A stretch of 26,179 nt of DNA, from positions 1 through 26,179 of the forward strand of contig JBDSZL010000007.1 in the NCBI GenBank assembly GCA_039925145.1, read 5' to 3'. Each line of letters begins with the position of its first letter. Position 1 is the stretch's first letter. A program made the translations under genes and the position numbers. The notes beneath the pieces were generated by a model. That model saw only the letters and a list, made by a program, of their open reading frames with translations. It ran no database searches and had not been told where the DNA came from. Shown here in pieces: positions 5,826 to 13,870 of this stretch. The stretch comes from JBDSZL01 sp039925145. Its GTDB lineage: Bacteria > Acidobacteriota > Vicinamibacteria > Vicinamibacterales > SCN-69-37.

Positions 5826-8249
5826 ATGCGTACACCGGTGCCCCTGCCCGGCGACGTCGTGTGGATCCGCCATCGTCGCTGGAAGGTCGAGCGCGCGCGG
5901 ATCGACGGCAGCGTCGTCCGCCTCGACGTCTGTAATCGCGATACCGCGCTGACATTTCTCGCGCCCTTCGACACACCCACCACCGTGGCGCCTCCCGCCC
6001 GGCGCCGCGTGCGGCCGCAGCACGCGCTGGCGCGCCTGGCCGCGATGCTGGGAGAGACCTGCGCCCACGGAGTGCCGGCTACCGCCATTCGCGCGGCGGT
6101 CGACATCCTGCCGTACCAGCTCGAGCCGTGGCTCGCGCTGGCCTCCGGCGTCCGCCGCATTCTGATCGCCGACGAAGTGGGCCTCGGCAAGACCATCCAG
6201 GCCGCGCTCATCATGGCGGAGCTGCAGCGGCGGCAACCGTGGTCGAGAGTGCTGGTGATCGCGCCCGCCATGCTGCGAGATCAGTGGGTCGAGGAGCTCG
6301 CCGATCGGTTCGGCCTGCGGGGAGAAATCGCCGACCGGGCGAGCGTCGTCCAGCTTTCACGCCAGGCCAGGTTCGGCGCCGATCCCTGGGAGCGCCCCGG
6401 CATCTGGATCGCGTCGGCCGACTACCTCAAGCAGCCTCATGTGCTCGAAGGCATGCCGCTCGTCGCCTGGGATCTCGTGATCATCGACGAGGCACACGAG
6501 GCAAGCGGCGCATCCGAGCGTCACGCCGCGTGCAGCGAAATCGCCCGCCGCGCACGACGCCTCGTGATGCTGAGCGCGACACCACACTCCGGCGACGATC
6601 GGCGATTCGGCCGCCTTCTCGACCTCGGTGCACTGCGAACCGTCGTCGACCAGCCAATCGTGTTCCGCCGCACTCGTGCTGACGTGGCCCTGCCGAGTCA
6701 GCGTACCGTGCGGTGGAACACGGTGCGGCTCTCAGCCGCCGGCAATCACCTGCTCGATGCGCTCGTCGCATTCGAGTCTGCCGTCCTCGGCGCCGCAGGG
6801 GAGACATCTCGCCCCGCAGCCCTGCTCCTGCTGTCGGTGTTCAGAAAACGCGCCCTCTCGACGATCTTCGCGTTGTCCCGATCGCTGGAGCGCCGCCTCG
6901 AGTGGCTCGCGGGGGCCGAGGCTCCGTGGCTCACAGACTGGTCGCAACCGCGGCTCGAGTTCGACGTGCCGTCCGACGACTGCGGAGAAGAAGAACGCCT
7001 GGCACTCACCTGCGACACCGGCCTCGCGCCGGCGCGCGAGCGCCACTGGCTGCGCCGTCTACAGGCACTGGCCGCTGACGCCGGGCGCGACGAGCGCAAG
7101 CTCGTTCGCGTCAAGACACTGCTCACTCGGACAACAGAGGCCGTCGTCATCTTCACGGAGTTTCGAGACTCGATCGAGGCACTGGCCCGGTGCCTGTCAT
7201 CCGTACGGATCGTGGCGGTGCTACATGGATCTCAGCCGGCCGCAGAACGCCGGCAGCAGCTTCAGCAGTTTCTCTCGGGCAACGCGTCGGTCCTCCTCAC
7301 GAGCGACGTGGCAGGCCAGGGTCTCAACCTGCACACGCGCGCCCGATGGGTTGTCAGCCTCGAGCTGCCTTGGAGTCCAGCGCGGCTCGAACAGCGCATC
7401 GGCCGCGTCGATCGCATAGGGCAGACTCGCCGCGTGCACGCTACGCTACTCGTGGCCCAGCACTCCACCGAGAACACGCTGCTCGTCTCCCTGAGCAGGC
7501 GAGCCCTCGCCGCTCAGCGCTCCCTCGGACCGTTCGTCCTGAGGGACCTGTCGCCCCCAGACACCACGGCGGTGGCGGGTGCCCTTATCGCACAGAAGCC
7601 CCTCGCTCAGAATGGTGGACACGCAGAGGCAGACACTACAGTCGAGGCGTGCACGCAGTACAGGCGACGAGCCAGAGCGCTCGGACTGCTGCTGATCCGC
7701 AAACGCCGCCTCGCCTCGCGGTGGAGTGGGCCATCGCCGCCAGATCTCCAGCTATGGACGCCAAGCCAACGGCTTCCCGACGTGCGGCACCTGTCGGGCG
7801 ACGACGCATTGGCGGTCGTGAGCGTGCCGTTCGTAGACGGCACCGCAGCCGTGATCGAGCGATACCTGCTCGTGGTCCGCCTTCCGACCTCCGCTCGAGT
7901 GCAGTCTCTGCGCTCGGCAGAACGGGACGCTGTCTACGCCCAGGGCATCGTGTCCCTCGCAGGCAGCCGGCTCGAGGCCAGACGCCGTCGCTTGCAGCGG
8001 GCATTGCGGAGCGCCGCCGACGCAGCAAGTCAGAACGAGACTGCGATTGAACGGCACTTGCGGATGCTCCGGTGCCCAGAGGAAGTCCAGCCCGAGTTGT
8101 TCACGCGGCAGAAGGAGCGAGCGTTCGAGGCCGCGCGAGAAGAGGCCCACCTCGTCGCGCTCGAGGCGAGCGCCCGCCGTCACGCGCTGGGCGCCGCCGC
8201 CGAACTCCAACTTGGACGCTCATCGATTGAGCTGCTGTTCGTGCCATGA
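5826..8249 (+). CDS. SNF2/RapA-type helicase, DrmD-like partner of a DNA methyltransferase
   Basis: A superfamily 2 ATPase of 807 residues, expected to move along double-stranded DNA. Residues 8-45 form a small N-terminal domain of the PGDVVWIRHRRWKVE type seen in RapA- and DrmD-like proteins. Motif Q-like YQLEPWLAL is followed by Walker A DEVGLGKT (116-123), Walker B DEAH (221-224) and motif III SATPHSGD (250-257). The C-terminal RecA lobe shows VIFTEFRDSIEAL (441-453), LLTSDVAGQGLNLH (490-503) and motif VI QRIGRVDRIGQ (523-533). Residues 560-807 are an Arg-rich, helical C-terminal region without a recognised motif. I see no nuclease motif. Its stop overlaps the methyltransferase start (ATGA), so the two proteins are probably made together. 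By architecture it is closest to DrmD of class 1 DISARM or to orphan RapA-like helicases; DISARM membership is an inference, as DrmA/B/C are absent. Confidence 0.9.
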   Translation: MRTPVPLPGDVVWIRHRRWKVERARIDGSVVRLDVCNRDTALTFLAPFDTPTTVAPPARRRVRPQHALARLAAMLGETCAHGVPATAIRAAVDILPYQLEPWLALASGVRRILIADEVGLGKTIQAALIMAELQRRQPWSRVLVIAPAMLRDQWVEELADRFGLRGEIADRASVVQLSRQARFGADPWERPGIWIASADYLKQPHVLEGMPLVAWDLVIIDEAHEASGASERHAACSEIARRARRLVMLSATPHSGDDRRFGRLLDLGALRTVVDQPIVFRRTRADVALPSQRTVRWNTVRLSAAGNHLLDALVAFESAVLGAAGETSRPAALLLLSVFRKRALSTIFALSRSLERRLEWLAGAEAPWLTDWSQPRLEFDVPSDDCGEEERLALTCDTGLAPARERHWLRRLQALAADAGRDERKLVRVKTLLTRTTEAVVIFTEFRDSIEALARCLSSVRIVAVLHGSQPAAERRQQLQQFLSGNASVLLTSDVAGQGLNLHTRARWVVSLELPWSPARLEQRIGRVDRIGQTRRVHATLLVAQHSTENTLLVSLSRRALAAQRSLGPFVLRDLSPPDTTAVAGALIAQKPLAQNGGHAEADTTVEACTQYRRRARALGLLLIRKRRLASRWSGPSPPDLQLWTPSQRLPDVRHLSGDDALAVVSVPFVDGTAAVIERYLLVVRLPTSARVQSLRSAERDAVYAQGIVSLAGSRLEARRRRLQRALRSAADAASQNETAIERHLRMLRCPEEVQPELFTRQKERAFEAAREEAHLVALEASARRHALGAAAELQLGRSSIELLFVP

Positions 8250-11200
8250 GGTCGCCGCTTCCCGGTGTGTCCGGAACTCTGTTGCCGGTGCACTACCTGG
8301 CCGAGCAGCTCGCGCAGGATGCCGTCGCGCTCGGCGGAGGCCAGCTCGGGATAAATGCGACGGCGTTCGATCGTTGGTGGATTCGCGTGGCGCAAGTCTG
8401 CGGTCCGGCGTCGGGACTGAGGATGCTGTTCGACGTAATTGCGATGCCGTTGTTCGCCATGCTGGGATTCACCGCCTCCCGGGCGGAGTTCATGCGCGAC
8501 AGGTGTCACGCGGTTCTCGAGACTTCTCGAGGCACGCCACTGGCGCTCGTGCTCCTCGGGTGGTCGGCACGGCCCACCGCACTCTGGCGCGAGCTGGCTC
8601 AGGCCGCGCGCGATATCGGCGCTTCGTGGTGCTTCGTCCTCGCGCCGCCCTTTCTCTCGCTCATCGATACACGCGGCTTCGCGGGCCGGCGCAGCCTCGA
8701 CCTGCATCTACCGAGCATGACGAGCGACCCCGGATTCAGCGTGCTCATGGCGATTGCACACGCTGACGCCTTCGATTCCGCGGCGGACGTCGGAAGCCAC
8801 GGGGTCGTCCCCCGCATCGACCGCCTCATCGCTCACGCGACCGCGTACCAGGCTCGGGTGCGGGCTGACCTCCAGCTTGGCGTCTCAGACGCGCGCGTTG
8901 TGCTGGCAGACGCATTGGCGGGCCGCTCGATGCACGCGAGCATGCCTCGCGGGGTCACGTCTGCTGTTCGTGCCGCCCCAGACGAAGAGGCGCTGACACT
9001 GATCTACCGGATTCTGTTTCTGCTCTTCGCCGAGTCGCGGCACCTGGTGCCAGCCGGCGACCAGACGTACGACGGCGCCTACGCCATCAGAACGCTCTGT
9101 CGCGAAGCTCTTCGACCCGCGCCCCGATTCTCCCTGCGCGAGGCGCTGGCCGCCACCACCCGGCTCTCGAGGTCCGGATGCCGCGGAGCCGGGTTCACGA
9201 TGAATCCGTTCAACGGCCATCTGTTCGCGCGCGAGGCAGCGCCTGCGCTCGAGTCGCGGCGACCCAGGCGACGAGCCAATGGGGCAAGCCAACTCGAGGC
9301 GGCAGTCAGTCGGGCGCTCATTGCGCTGGGATCACGCGAGGGGCGCGCGGGGCGCGAAGAGATCAGCTACAGCGATCTTGGCGTCGAGCAGCTGGGCACA
9401 GTCTACGAGCACCTGCTCGATCAGGAGTATCCGTCCACGCCAGCGACCTCGCGGCCCAATCCGCGCCGGCCGACGCCTCGCGGACACAGCAACCAGCGCA
9501 AGCACACCGGCACGTTCTACACCCCGCAGCCGCTGGCCGAGTTCGTCGTGCGCCGCACGCTCGCGCCGCTGGTGGCAGGCGCTTCGCCAGAGGCCATTCT
9601 GAGCCTGCGTATCGTCGATCCAGCGATGGGCAGCGGCGCATTTCTCGTCGCGGCCTGTCGGTATCTGAGTCGTGCCTACGAGCAAGCGCTGATCGATCAC
9701 GACGGCCTGTCGCCCGAAGACCTGGATGACGCCGAGCAGGCGAGGATTCGCAGGTTGATCGCGGAGCGCTGCCTCTCTGGCGTCGACCGCAATCCCGTGG
9801 CGGTGCAACTCGCCCGGCTCTCGCTCTGGTTGACCACGCTGGCCGGCGGTAAACCGCTGAGCTTTCTCGACCATCGGCTCCGCACCGGCGACAGCCTTGT
9901 CGGCGCAGCGCCTGGCGATCTTTCACGGGTGCCGCGAGGCCGCGGGCCGGCTCGGGAGTTGCCTCTCTTCGAGGCACACATGCTCGAACACGCCGCTCGC
10001 CAGTTTGTCGGTCCGTTTACGGAGCTCATCTCGCGCAGCGACGACACCATTGCAGACGTCAGAGCCAAGGAGGCGATGTGGCGGCAACTGACGAGCCCCC
10101 GATCTCCTCGGCACCCGTGGCATGTCGCGTCGTCGCTGTGGTGCGCGCGCTGGTTCTGGCCCGACGCGCATGGCAAGCCGCCCTCCCCTCAGGAGCTACG
10201 CGCGCTCCTCGACGCGCTCCTGCGGAAAGACCAGACGCTTTCCGCCGCACGGGTCGCCGAGCGCGTGCGCCAGGTCCTGACGACGGCGGCAGCCCGCCGC
10301 TTCTTCCACTGGCCGCTCGAGTTCCCCGACGTGTTCTATGGCGCCACCGGTGCGGTAAAGGAACGTCCCGGATTCGATGCCGTCATCGGCAATCCGCCAT
10401 GGGAGATGTGGCGACGCGACCCGTCGACTCGGCACACTCCACCAGACACTCGAGAGGCGGCCGCTGAGAACGCCGTGTCACCAGTCTCCGACGCCGAGCC
10501 CGCGCAGCTGACCAGGTTCATCCGCGACTCGGGCCTGTACCCGTCGTGCGACCGGGGTCATCTAAATCTCTACCAGCCGTTCCTCGAGCGTTCGCTGTCG
10601 CTCACGCGTTCCGGGGGGCGCGTGGGCCTCGTCTTGCCGTGGGGGCTGGCCAGCGATGATGGCGCCGAGCGGCTGCGAAGAAAGCTGTTCGATGAGACAT
10701 CGCTCGAAACGATAGTTGGCCTCGACAACGCGAGCGGTCTGTTCCCGATTCACCGGGGCACGCGGTTCCTCGCCCTCGTCGCCAGCCCCGGAAATCGGAC
10801 GCGAGAGACCAGGGCTCGCTTTGGAGTGAAGACCGCCACGGAGCTCGATGAATTGGCAGGGCACGATGACATCGCTGCGCACGACCTCTTTCCGGTGAGG
10901 CTGACACCCGCACGGGTGGCTCGGATAGGAGGCCCAACGTGGCGCATCCCCGATCTCAGGCGGGCAGAGGCCGCCGCACTGCTCGAGCGGCTCTCCACGA
11001 GATTCCCCTCGGTCGGGGCGGACATCTCCGGCGCATGCCGTTTCGGCCGCGAGCTCAACGCCACCGAAGCCAAACCGCACTTTGGTCCGACTGGCCTGCC
11101 GGTGATCGAAGGAAAACATCTGACGCCGTTCGGCGTACAGACAGCTTCCGGCATCCTCATCGATCCACTGGTCGCCCGCCGGGTGCTGCCTACCGCGCGA

Positions 11201-11686
11201 TTCGACGTTCCGAGACTTGGATACCGCGACATCGCGGGTGTTAGCAACAGGCTGTCGTTGATTGCCGCCATCGTGCCCGCGGGCGTGGTCACGACACACA
11301 CGATTCTCTGCCTGCGCACGCCTCTGGCCGACGTGCGTCAGCAGTTTCTCTGCGCGATGTTCAACTCGTACGCGCTGAACTACATCGTGCGAATGTTGAT
11401 GGGCGGCCATCTCACCACGAGCTTGATCGAAGGCCTCCCGGTTCCTGCATGGCGTGACGACGTGGAAGACCGAGCCATCGTGAGGCTGGCGCGCGCGCTG
11501 GGCGGAACCGTCGGCACTGCTCCCGAAGACGTCTCAGACCACCATGCGGAGCTGCAAGCACGGGTCGCGAGACGCTACGAGCTTACGAGCCAGGAGATCG
11601 AGCTCGTTCTCAGCGGATTCCCGCTGGTCCCAGTCACCGACCGGCAGCGGGTCAGCCGCGCGTTCGAGCGCTTCGGCGTAGGGTAG
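8246..11686 (+). CDS. Eco57I-type adenine-N6 DNA methyltransferase (DrmMI-like)
   Basis: A 1146-residue class I DNA methyltransferase expected to methylate adenine N6 at a specific site using S-adenosylmethionine. The catalytic domain begins with HTGTFYTPQPLAEFVV (420-435). SAM-binding motif I is DPAMGSGAFL (458-467), followed by GVDRNPVAVQLARLSLWL (512-529). The family segment HWPLEFPDVF (688-697) precedes motif IV NPPWEMW (716-722), the catalytic NPPY/F/W motif. The last 400 residues include a region like the type IIG target-recognition part (GLPVIEGKHLTPF, then TTSLIEGLPVPAW). Residues 60-155 resemble the N-terminal nuclease-like domain of type IIG and DrmMI proteins, but without a readable D...ExK, so cleavage is doubtful. 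It overlaps the helicase gene by 4 bp. Other options are an inactive-nuclease type IIG enzyme or a BREX-like methylase; the helicase partner favours DrmMI. Confidence 0.92.
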   Translation: MRSPLPGVSGTLLPVHYLAEQLAQDAVALGGGQLGINATAFDRWWIRVAQVCGPASGLRMLFDVIAMPLFAMLGFTASRAEFMRDRCHAVLETSRGTPLALVLLGWSARPTALWRELAQAARDIGASWCFVLAPPFLSLIDTRGFAGRRSLDLHLPSMTSDPGFSVLMAIAHADAFDSAADVGSHGVVPRIDRLIAHATAYQARVRADLQLGVSDARVVLADALAGRSMHASMPRGVTSAVRAAPDEEALTLIYRILFLLFAESRHLVPAGDQTYDGAYAIRTLCREALRPAPRFSLREALAATTRLSRSGCRGAGFTMNPFNGHLFAREAAPALESRRPRRRANGASQLEAAVSRALIALGSREGRAGREEISYSDLGVEQLGTVYEHLLDQEYPSTPATSRPNPRRPTPRGHSNQRKHTGTFYTPQPLAEFVVRRTLAPLVAGASPEAILSLRIVDPAMGSGAFLVAACRYLSRAYEQALIDHDGLSPEDLDDAEQARIRRLIAERCLSGVDRNPVAVQLARLSLWLTTLAGGKPLSFLDHRLRTGDSLVGAAPGDLSRVPRGRGPARELPLFEAHMLEHAARQFVGPFTELISRSDDTIADVRAKEAMWRQLTSPRSPRHPWHVASSLWCARWFWPDAHGKPPSPQELRALLDALLRKDQTLSAARVAERVRQVLTTAAARRFFHWPLEFPDVFYGATGAVKERPGFDAVIGNPPWEMWRRDPSTRHTPPDTREAAAENAVSPVSDAEPAQLTRFIRDSGLYPSCDRGHLNLYQPFLERSLSLTRSGGRVGLVLPWGLASDDGAERLRRKLFDETSLETIVGLDNASGLFPIHRGTRFLALVASPGNRTRETRARFGVKTATELDELAGHDDIAAHDLFPVRLTPARVARIGGPTWRIPDLRRAEAAALLERLSTRFPSVGADISGACRFGRELNATEAKPHFGPTGLPVIEGKHLTPFGVQTASGILIDPLVARRVLPTARFDVPRLGYRDIAGVSNRLSLIAAIVPAGVVTTHTILCLRTPLADVRQQFLCAMFNSYALNYIVRMLMGGHLTTSLIEGLPVPAWRDDVEDRAIVRLARALGGTVGTAPEDVSDHHAELQARVARRYELTSQEIELVLSGFPLVPVTDRQRVSRAFERFGVG

Positions 11687-11761
11687 TCCTCGGCCGTGTT
11701 CGAGTACCTGTTTCAGGTCCCCGCAAATCGAATCGGCTTCACGACGTTCAGTGGGGCGCCG

Positions 11762-11800
11762 TCTATTTCATTTTTCGTACTTGATGGTTTGTCGATCCTC
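11762..11800. other. A/T-rich patch between the methyltransferase and the exported-protein gene
   Basis: In a very GC-rich context, the 135-bp gap after the methyltransferase stop holds a short A/T-rich stretch around TATTTCATTTTTCGTACTTG. It lies 25-60 bases upstream of the next start, where a promoter would be expected. I cannot assign convincing -35 and -10 hexamers. It suggests that the downstream gene has its own promoter and is not part of the helicase-methyltransferase operon. Confidence 0.25.
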
Positions 11801-11821
11801 GCGGCCATCCTCGGGGATACC

Positions 11822-12400
11822 ATGAGATCCATGCGGGTAGCAGCAGCCCTGATCGGCCTCGCAGCGAGCGCGGTGATGCTGCTTGGCAGCGTTCCCGCAG
11901 CGCAAACCCTGAAGCCTCTCCGAGCCGAGTGGCGTGATCTTGAGAACTGGGCTCATTACCTCGAGGCCAGCCGCGAGACTGAGCTTGGCTTGGGTCTGCA
12001 GGTCGCGGGCCCAACGGGAATCACGTTTGTCGGCTTCATCGGCCGGCTGGATATCCGGGATCCCACGACGCCTCCTCAGGAGGTCACGCTGCAGGTGGCG
12101 ACCGGTAAGACCTCCAACCCGAACGTGATCCGGCGCGCCACGGTGGTGCTCCTGGCAGACGCACGCACAACAAAGCCGCTCGAGTTCGACCTGTCGCCCC
12201 GGCTGATCGTCGACGACCCGGCTCCGGGCGCAGTGGTCGAAAACGGCATCGTGCACCTGCGCGCGGCCGAGTTCGCACGTCTCGCTGCCGCCGAGACCCT
12301 GACGGGTAACGTGTTCGGGTTCGACATCGTCTTTCGCGCCGATCAACTTGCCGCCATGCAGGCGCACGCCGAGCGCTTGCACATCGCCAAACCGCGTTAG
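11822..12400 (+). CDS. Exported protein of unknown function
   Basis: I do not recognise this family. The frame is open from 11696, but the ATG at 11822 is chosen because it starts a Sec signal peptide (MRSMRVAAALIGLAASAVML, likely cleaved after VPA in GSVPAAQT) and has GGGG about 6 bases upstream. An ATG at 11831 is equally possible. The protein would have 192 residues, about 160 when mature. The mature part has alternating hydrophobic strands (GLGLQVAGPTGITFVGFIG, EVTLQVATG, ATVVLLADARTTKPLEF, LIVDDPAPGAVVENGIVHL), which suggests a beta-rich periplasmic domain. No cysteines or catalytic motif are evident. Its last codon interlocks with the convergent MFS gene, the two stops sharing TTAG at 12397-12400. 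Confidence 0.75.
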   Translation: MRSMRVAAALIGLAASAVMLLGSVPAAQTLKPLRAEWRDLENWAHYLEASRETELGLGLQVAGPTGITFVGFIGRLDIRDPTTPPQEVTLQVATGKTSNPNVIRRATVVLLADARTTKPLEFDLSPRLIVDDPAPGAVVENGIVHLRAAEFARLAAAETLTGNVFGFDIVFRADQLAAMQAHAERLHIAKPR

Positions 12401-13689
12401 GGCTGCTCGTCGGCAGCCTTGGGCGCTGCCACTGCCACGGGCGGAGCACCAGCGGGTGTCTCCTGCCACGCCGTATACCTGCGTAGCTCAGGTGTCAGCA
12501 GCGCCACGATCGCCGTTGCCAGCATGCAGCCGATGCCGCCCGTCACGACCGAGGCACGCGGGCCTATCCATTGCGCGACCGCGCCGGCCTCCAACTCGCC
12601 CAGTTGCGGTCCACCCTGGAAGAACACCATGTTGACCCCGGTCATCCTGCCGCGGATGGCGTCGGGCGTCTCCATCTGTCGTGCGACGTTGCGAATGATC
12701 ATGCTGACGGCATCGCTCGCGCCCGACAGCGCGAGGCACACGAACGTCAGCCAGAACGAAACGGACAGACCGAACACGACGGTGGCGAGTCCATAGGCGC
12801 CGACCGCCCAGATGAGCACGGGGCCCTGTCGTCGGATCCGGTGCATCACGGGCAACAGCACGAGGGTCGTGAGGGCAGCGCCGGCGGCCGGCGCCGAGGC
12901 GAGCACGCCATAGCCGCGCGCCCCGACGTGCAGCACATCCTGCGCGAAGATTGGCAGCAGTGCCATCGCCGATGCGAAGAACGTCGCGAAGAAGTCCAGC
13001 AGCATCGTCGAACGGATGATCGGCTGGCGGAACACGAATCGAAGTCCGTCTCGAGCCGCCCCGACCGAAAACGCGTCGCGTGCATGGGGGCCCGAGCGGT
13101 CGACGGCCGGCACATCTCGCATCAACAGCAAGGCGCCCACGACGAACAGGAACGAGATGCTGTTGACCACGTATGCCCAGCCGACACTGCGATGCGCGAT
13201 CAGCAGTCCGCCGAGCGCCGGGCCCAGCACAGACGACGTCTGAATCATCGCGGAGTTCAGGCTGACGGCGTTCGCCAGCTGGCTCCGCGGCACCAGCATC
13301 GGCACCATCGAGTGGCGCGCCGGCGGATCGAACGCACCGACCGATGACGCCAGCGCGGCCAGCACGTAGATCGGCCAGACCGAGTGTCCGCCTCTAAAGG
13401 CGAGCGCCGCCAGCATCGCGGCAATGAGCGCTCCGCCCAGCTGCGTGGCCAGCATGAGGCGTCGGCGATCGAACACGTCGGCGGCCACGCCCGCGACCAT
13501 GGAAAACGCAATGATGGGCCCGGCCCGAACCAGACCCACCAGACCGAGCGCGAGACCTTTTTGATCGGGGCCGACGAGCAGCGAGACGTGCCACAGGATC
13601 GCGGCCTGCTGCATGAACGATCCGGTGAAGGAGACGATGAGCCCCAGCCACAGAAGGCGGAAGTTGCGAAAGCGGAGGGCGGCAAACAC
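12397..13689 (-). CDS. MFS transporter, EntS/MFS_3-type exporter
   Basis: A 430-residue inner-membrane secondary transporter of the major facilitator superfamily. Its N-terminus, ALRFRNFRLLWLGLIVSFTG, is typical of the MFS_3 (enterobactin exporter-like) group. The loop 2-3 signature appears as GVAADVFDRRRLMLATQ. About 12 hydrophobic segments can be followed along the sequence, with FDPPARHSMVPMLVPRSQLANA between helices 4 and 5, a region conserved in this group. The C-terminus is a Pro/Ala-rich cytoplasmic tail. The start is a GTG at 13689 without an obvious Shine-Dalgarno. Its substrate is unknown; siderophore or drug efflux are the usual family guesses. It is convergent with the exported-protein gene, sharing TTAG with that gene's stop. 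Confidence 0.9.
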   Translation of the reverse strand: MFAALRFRNFRLLWLGLIVSFTGSFMQQAAILWHVSLLVGPDQKGLALGLVGLVRAGPIIAFSMVAGVAADVFDRRRLMLATQLGGALIAAMLAALAFRGGHSVWPIYVLAALASSVGAFDPPARHSMVPMLVPRSQLANAVSLNSAMIQTSSVLGPALGGLLIAHRSVGWAYVVNSISFLFVVGALLLMRDVPAVDRSGPHARDAFSVGAARDGLRFVFRQPIIRSTMLLDFFATFFASAMALLPIFAQDVLHVGARGYGVLASAPAAGAALTTLVLLPVMHRIRRQGPVLIWAVGAYGLATVVFGLSVSFWLTFVCLALSGASDAVSMIIRNVARQMETPDAIRGRMTGVNMVFFQGGPQLGELEAGAVAQWIGPRASVVTGGIGCMLATAIVALLTPELRRYTAWQETPAGAPPVAVAAPKAADEQP

Positions 13690-13829
13690 GGGATCGGCTG
13701 AGCTGCGGTCGAGACACTACAGCATAGACGAGGCAACCGCCCGTCATCGCGTCGTGTCCGACGGCAGGGCGAATGCGATATAGCGCCTGGCCGTCGGCGC
13801 AAGTCCCAGCGCGGATCGCGCCGCACGTC

Positions 13830-13859
13830 GCCAGTGAGGTTCCGCGGCACCTCACTGGC
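13830..13859 (-). terminator. Perfect 11-bp hairpin after the glycine-zipper lipoprotein gene
   Basis: GCCAGTGAGGT (13830-13840) and ACCTCACTGGC (13849-13859) form a perfect 11-bp stem with the 8-base loop TCCGCGGC. It begins 11 bases after the stop of the minus-strand lipoprotein gene and has no T-tract on that strand. Its placement mirrors the hairpin after the HU gene. It likely serves as a transcript end or 3' stabiliser. Confidence 0.55.
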
Positions 13860-13870
13860 AGCGGCCGCGG

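Noticed and set aside
5826..11686. Complete DISARM or BREX system
   Set aside because: No DrmA, DrmB, DrmC, BrxL, PglZ or similar protein is present on either side in this window.
5641..11821. Mobile element or genomic island around the helicase-methyltransferase pair
   Set aside because: No integrase, transposase, tRNA, direct repeat or clear base-composition shift is visible at its edges.
12571..13347. Plus-strand open frame of 258 codons
   Set aside because: Antisense to the MFS exporter; the product is rich in Arg, His, Gln and Glu without motifs.
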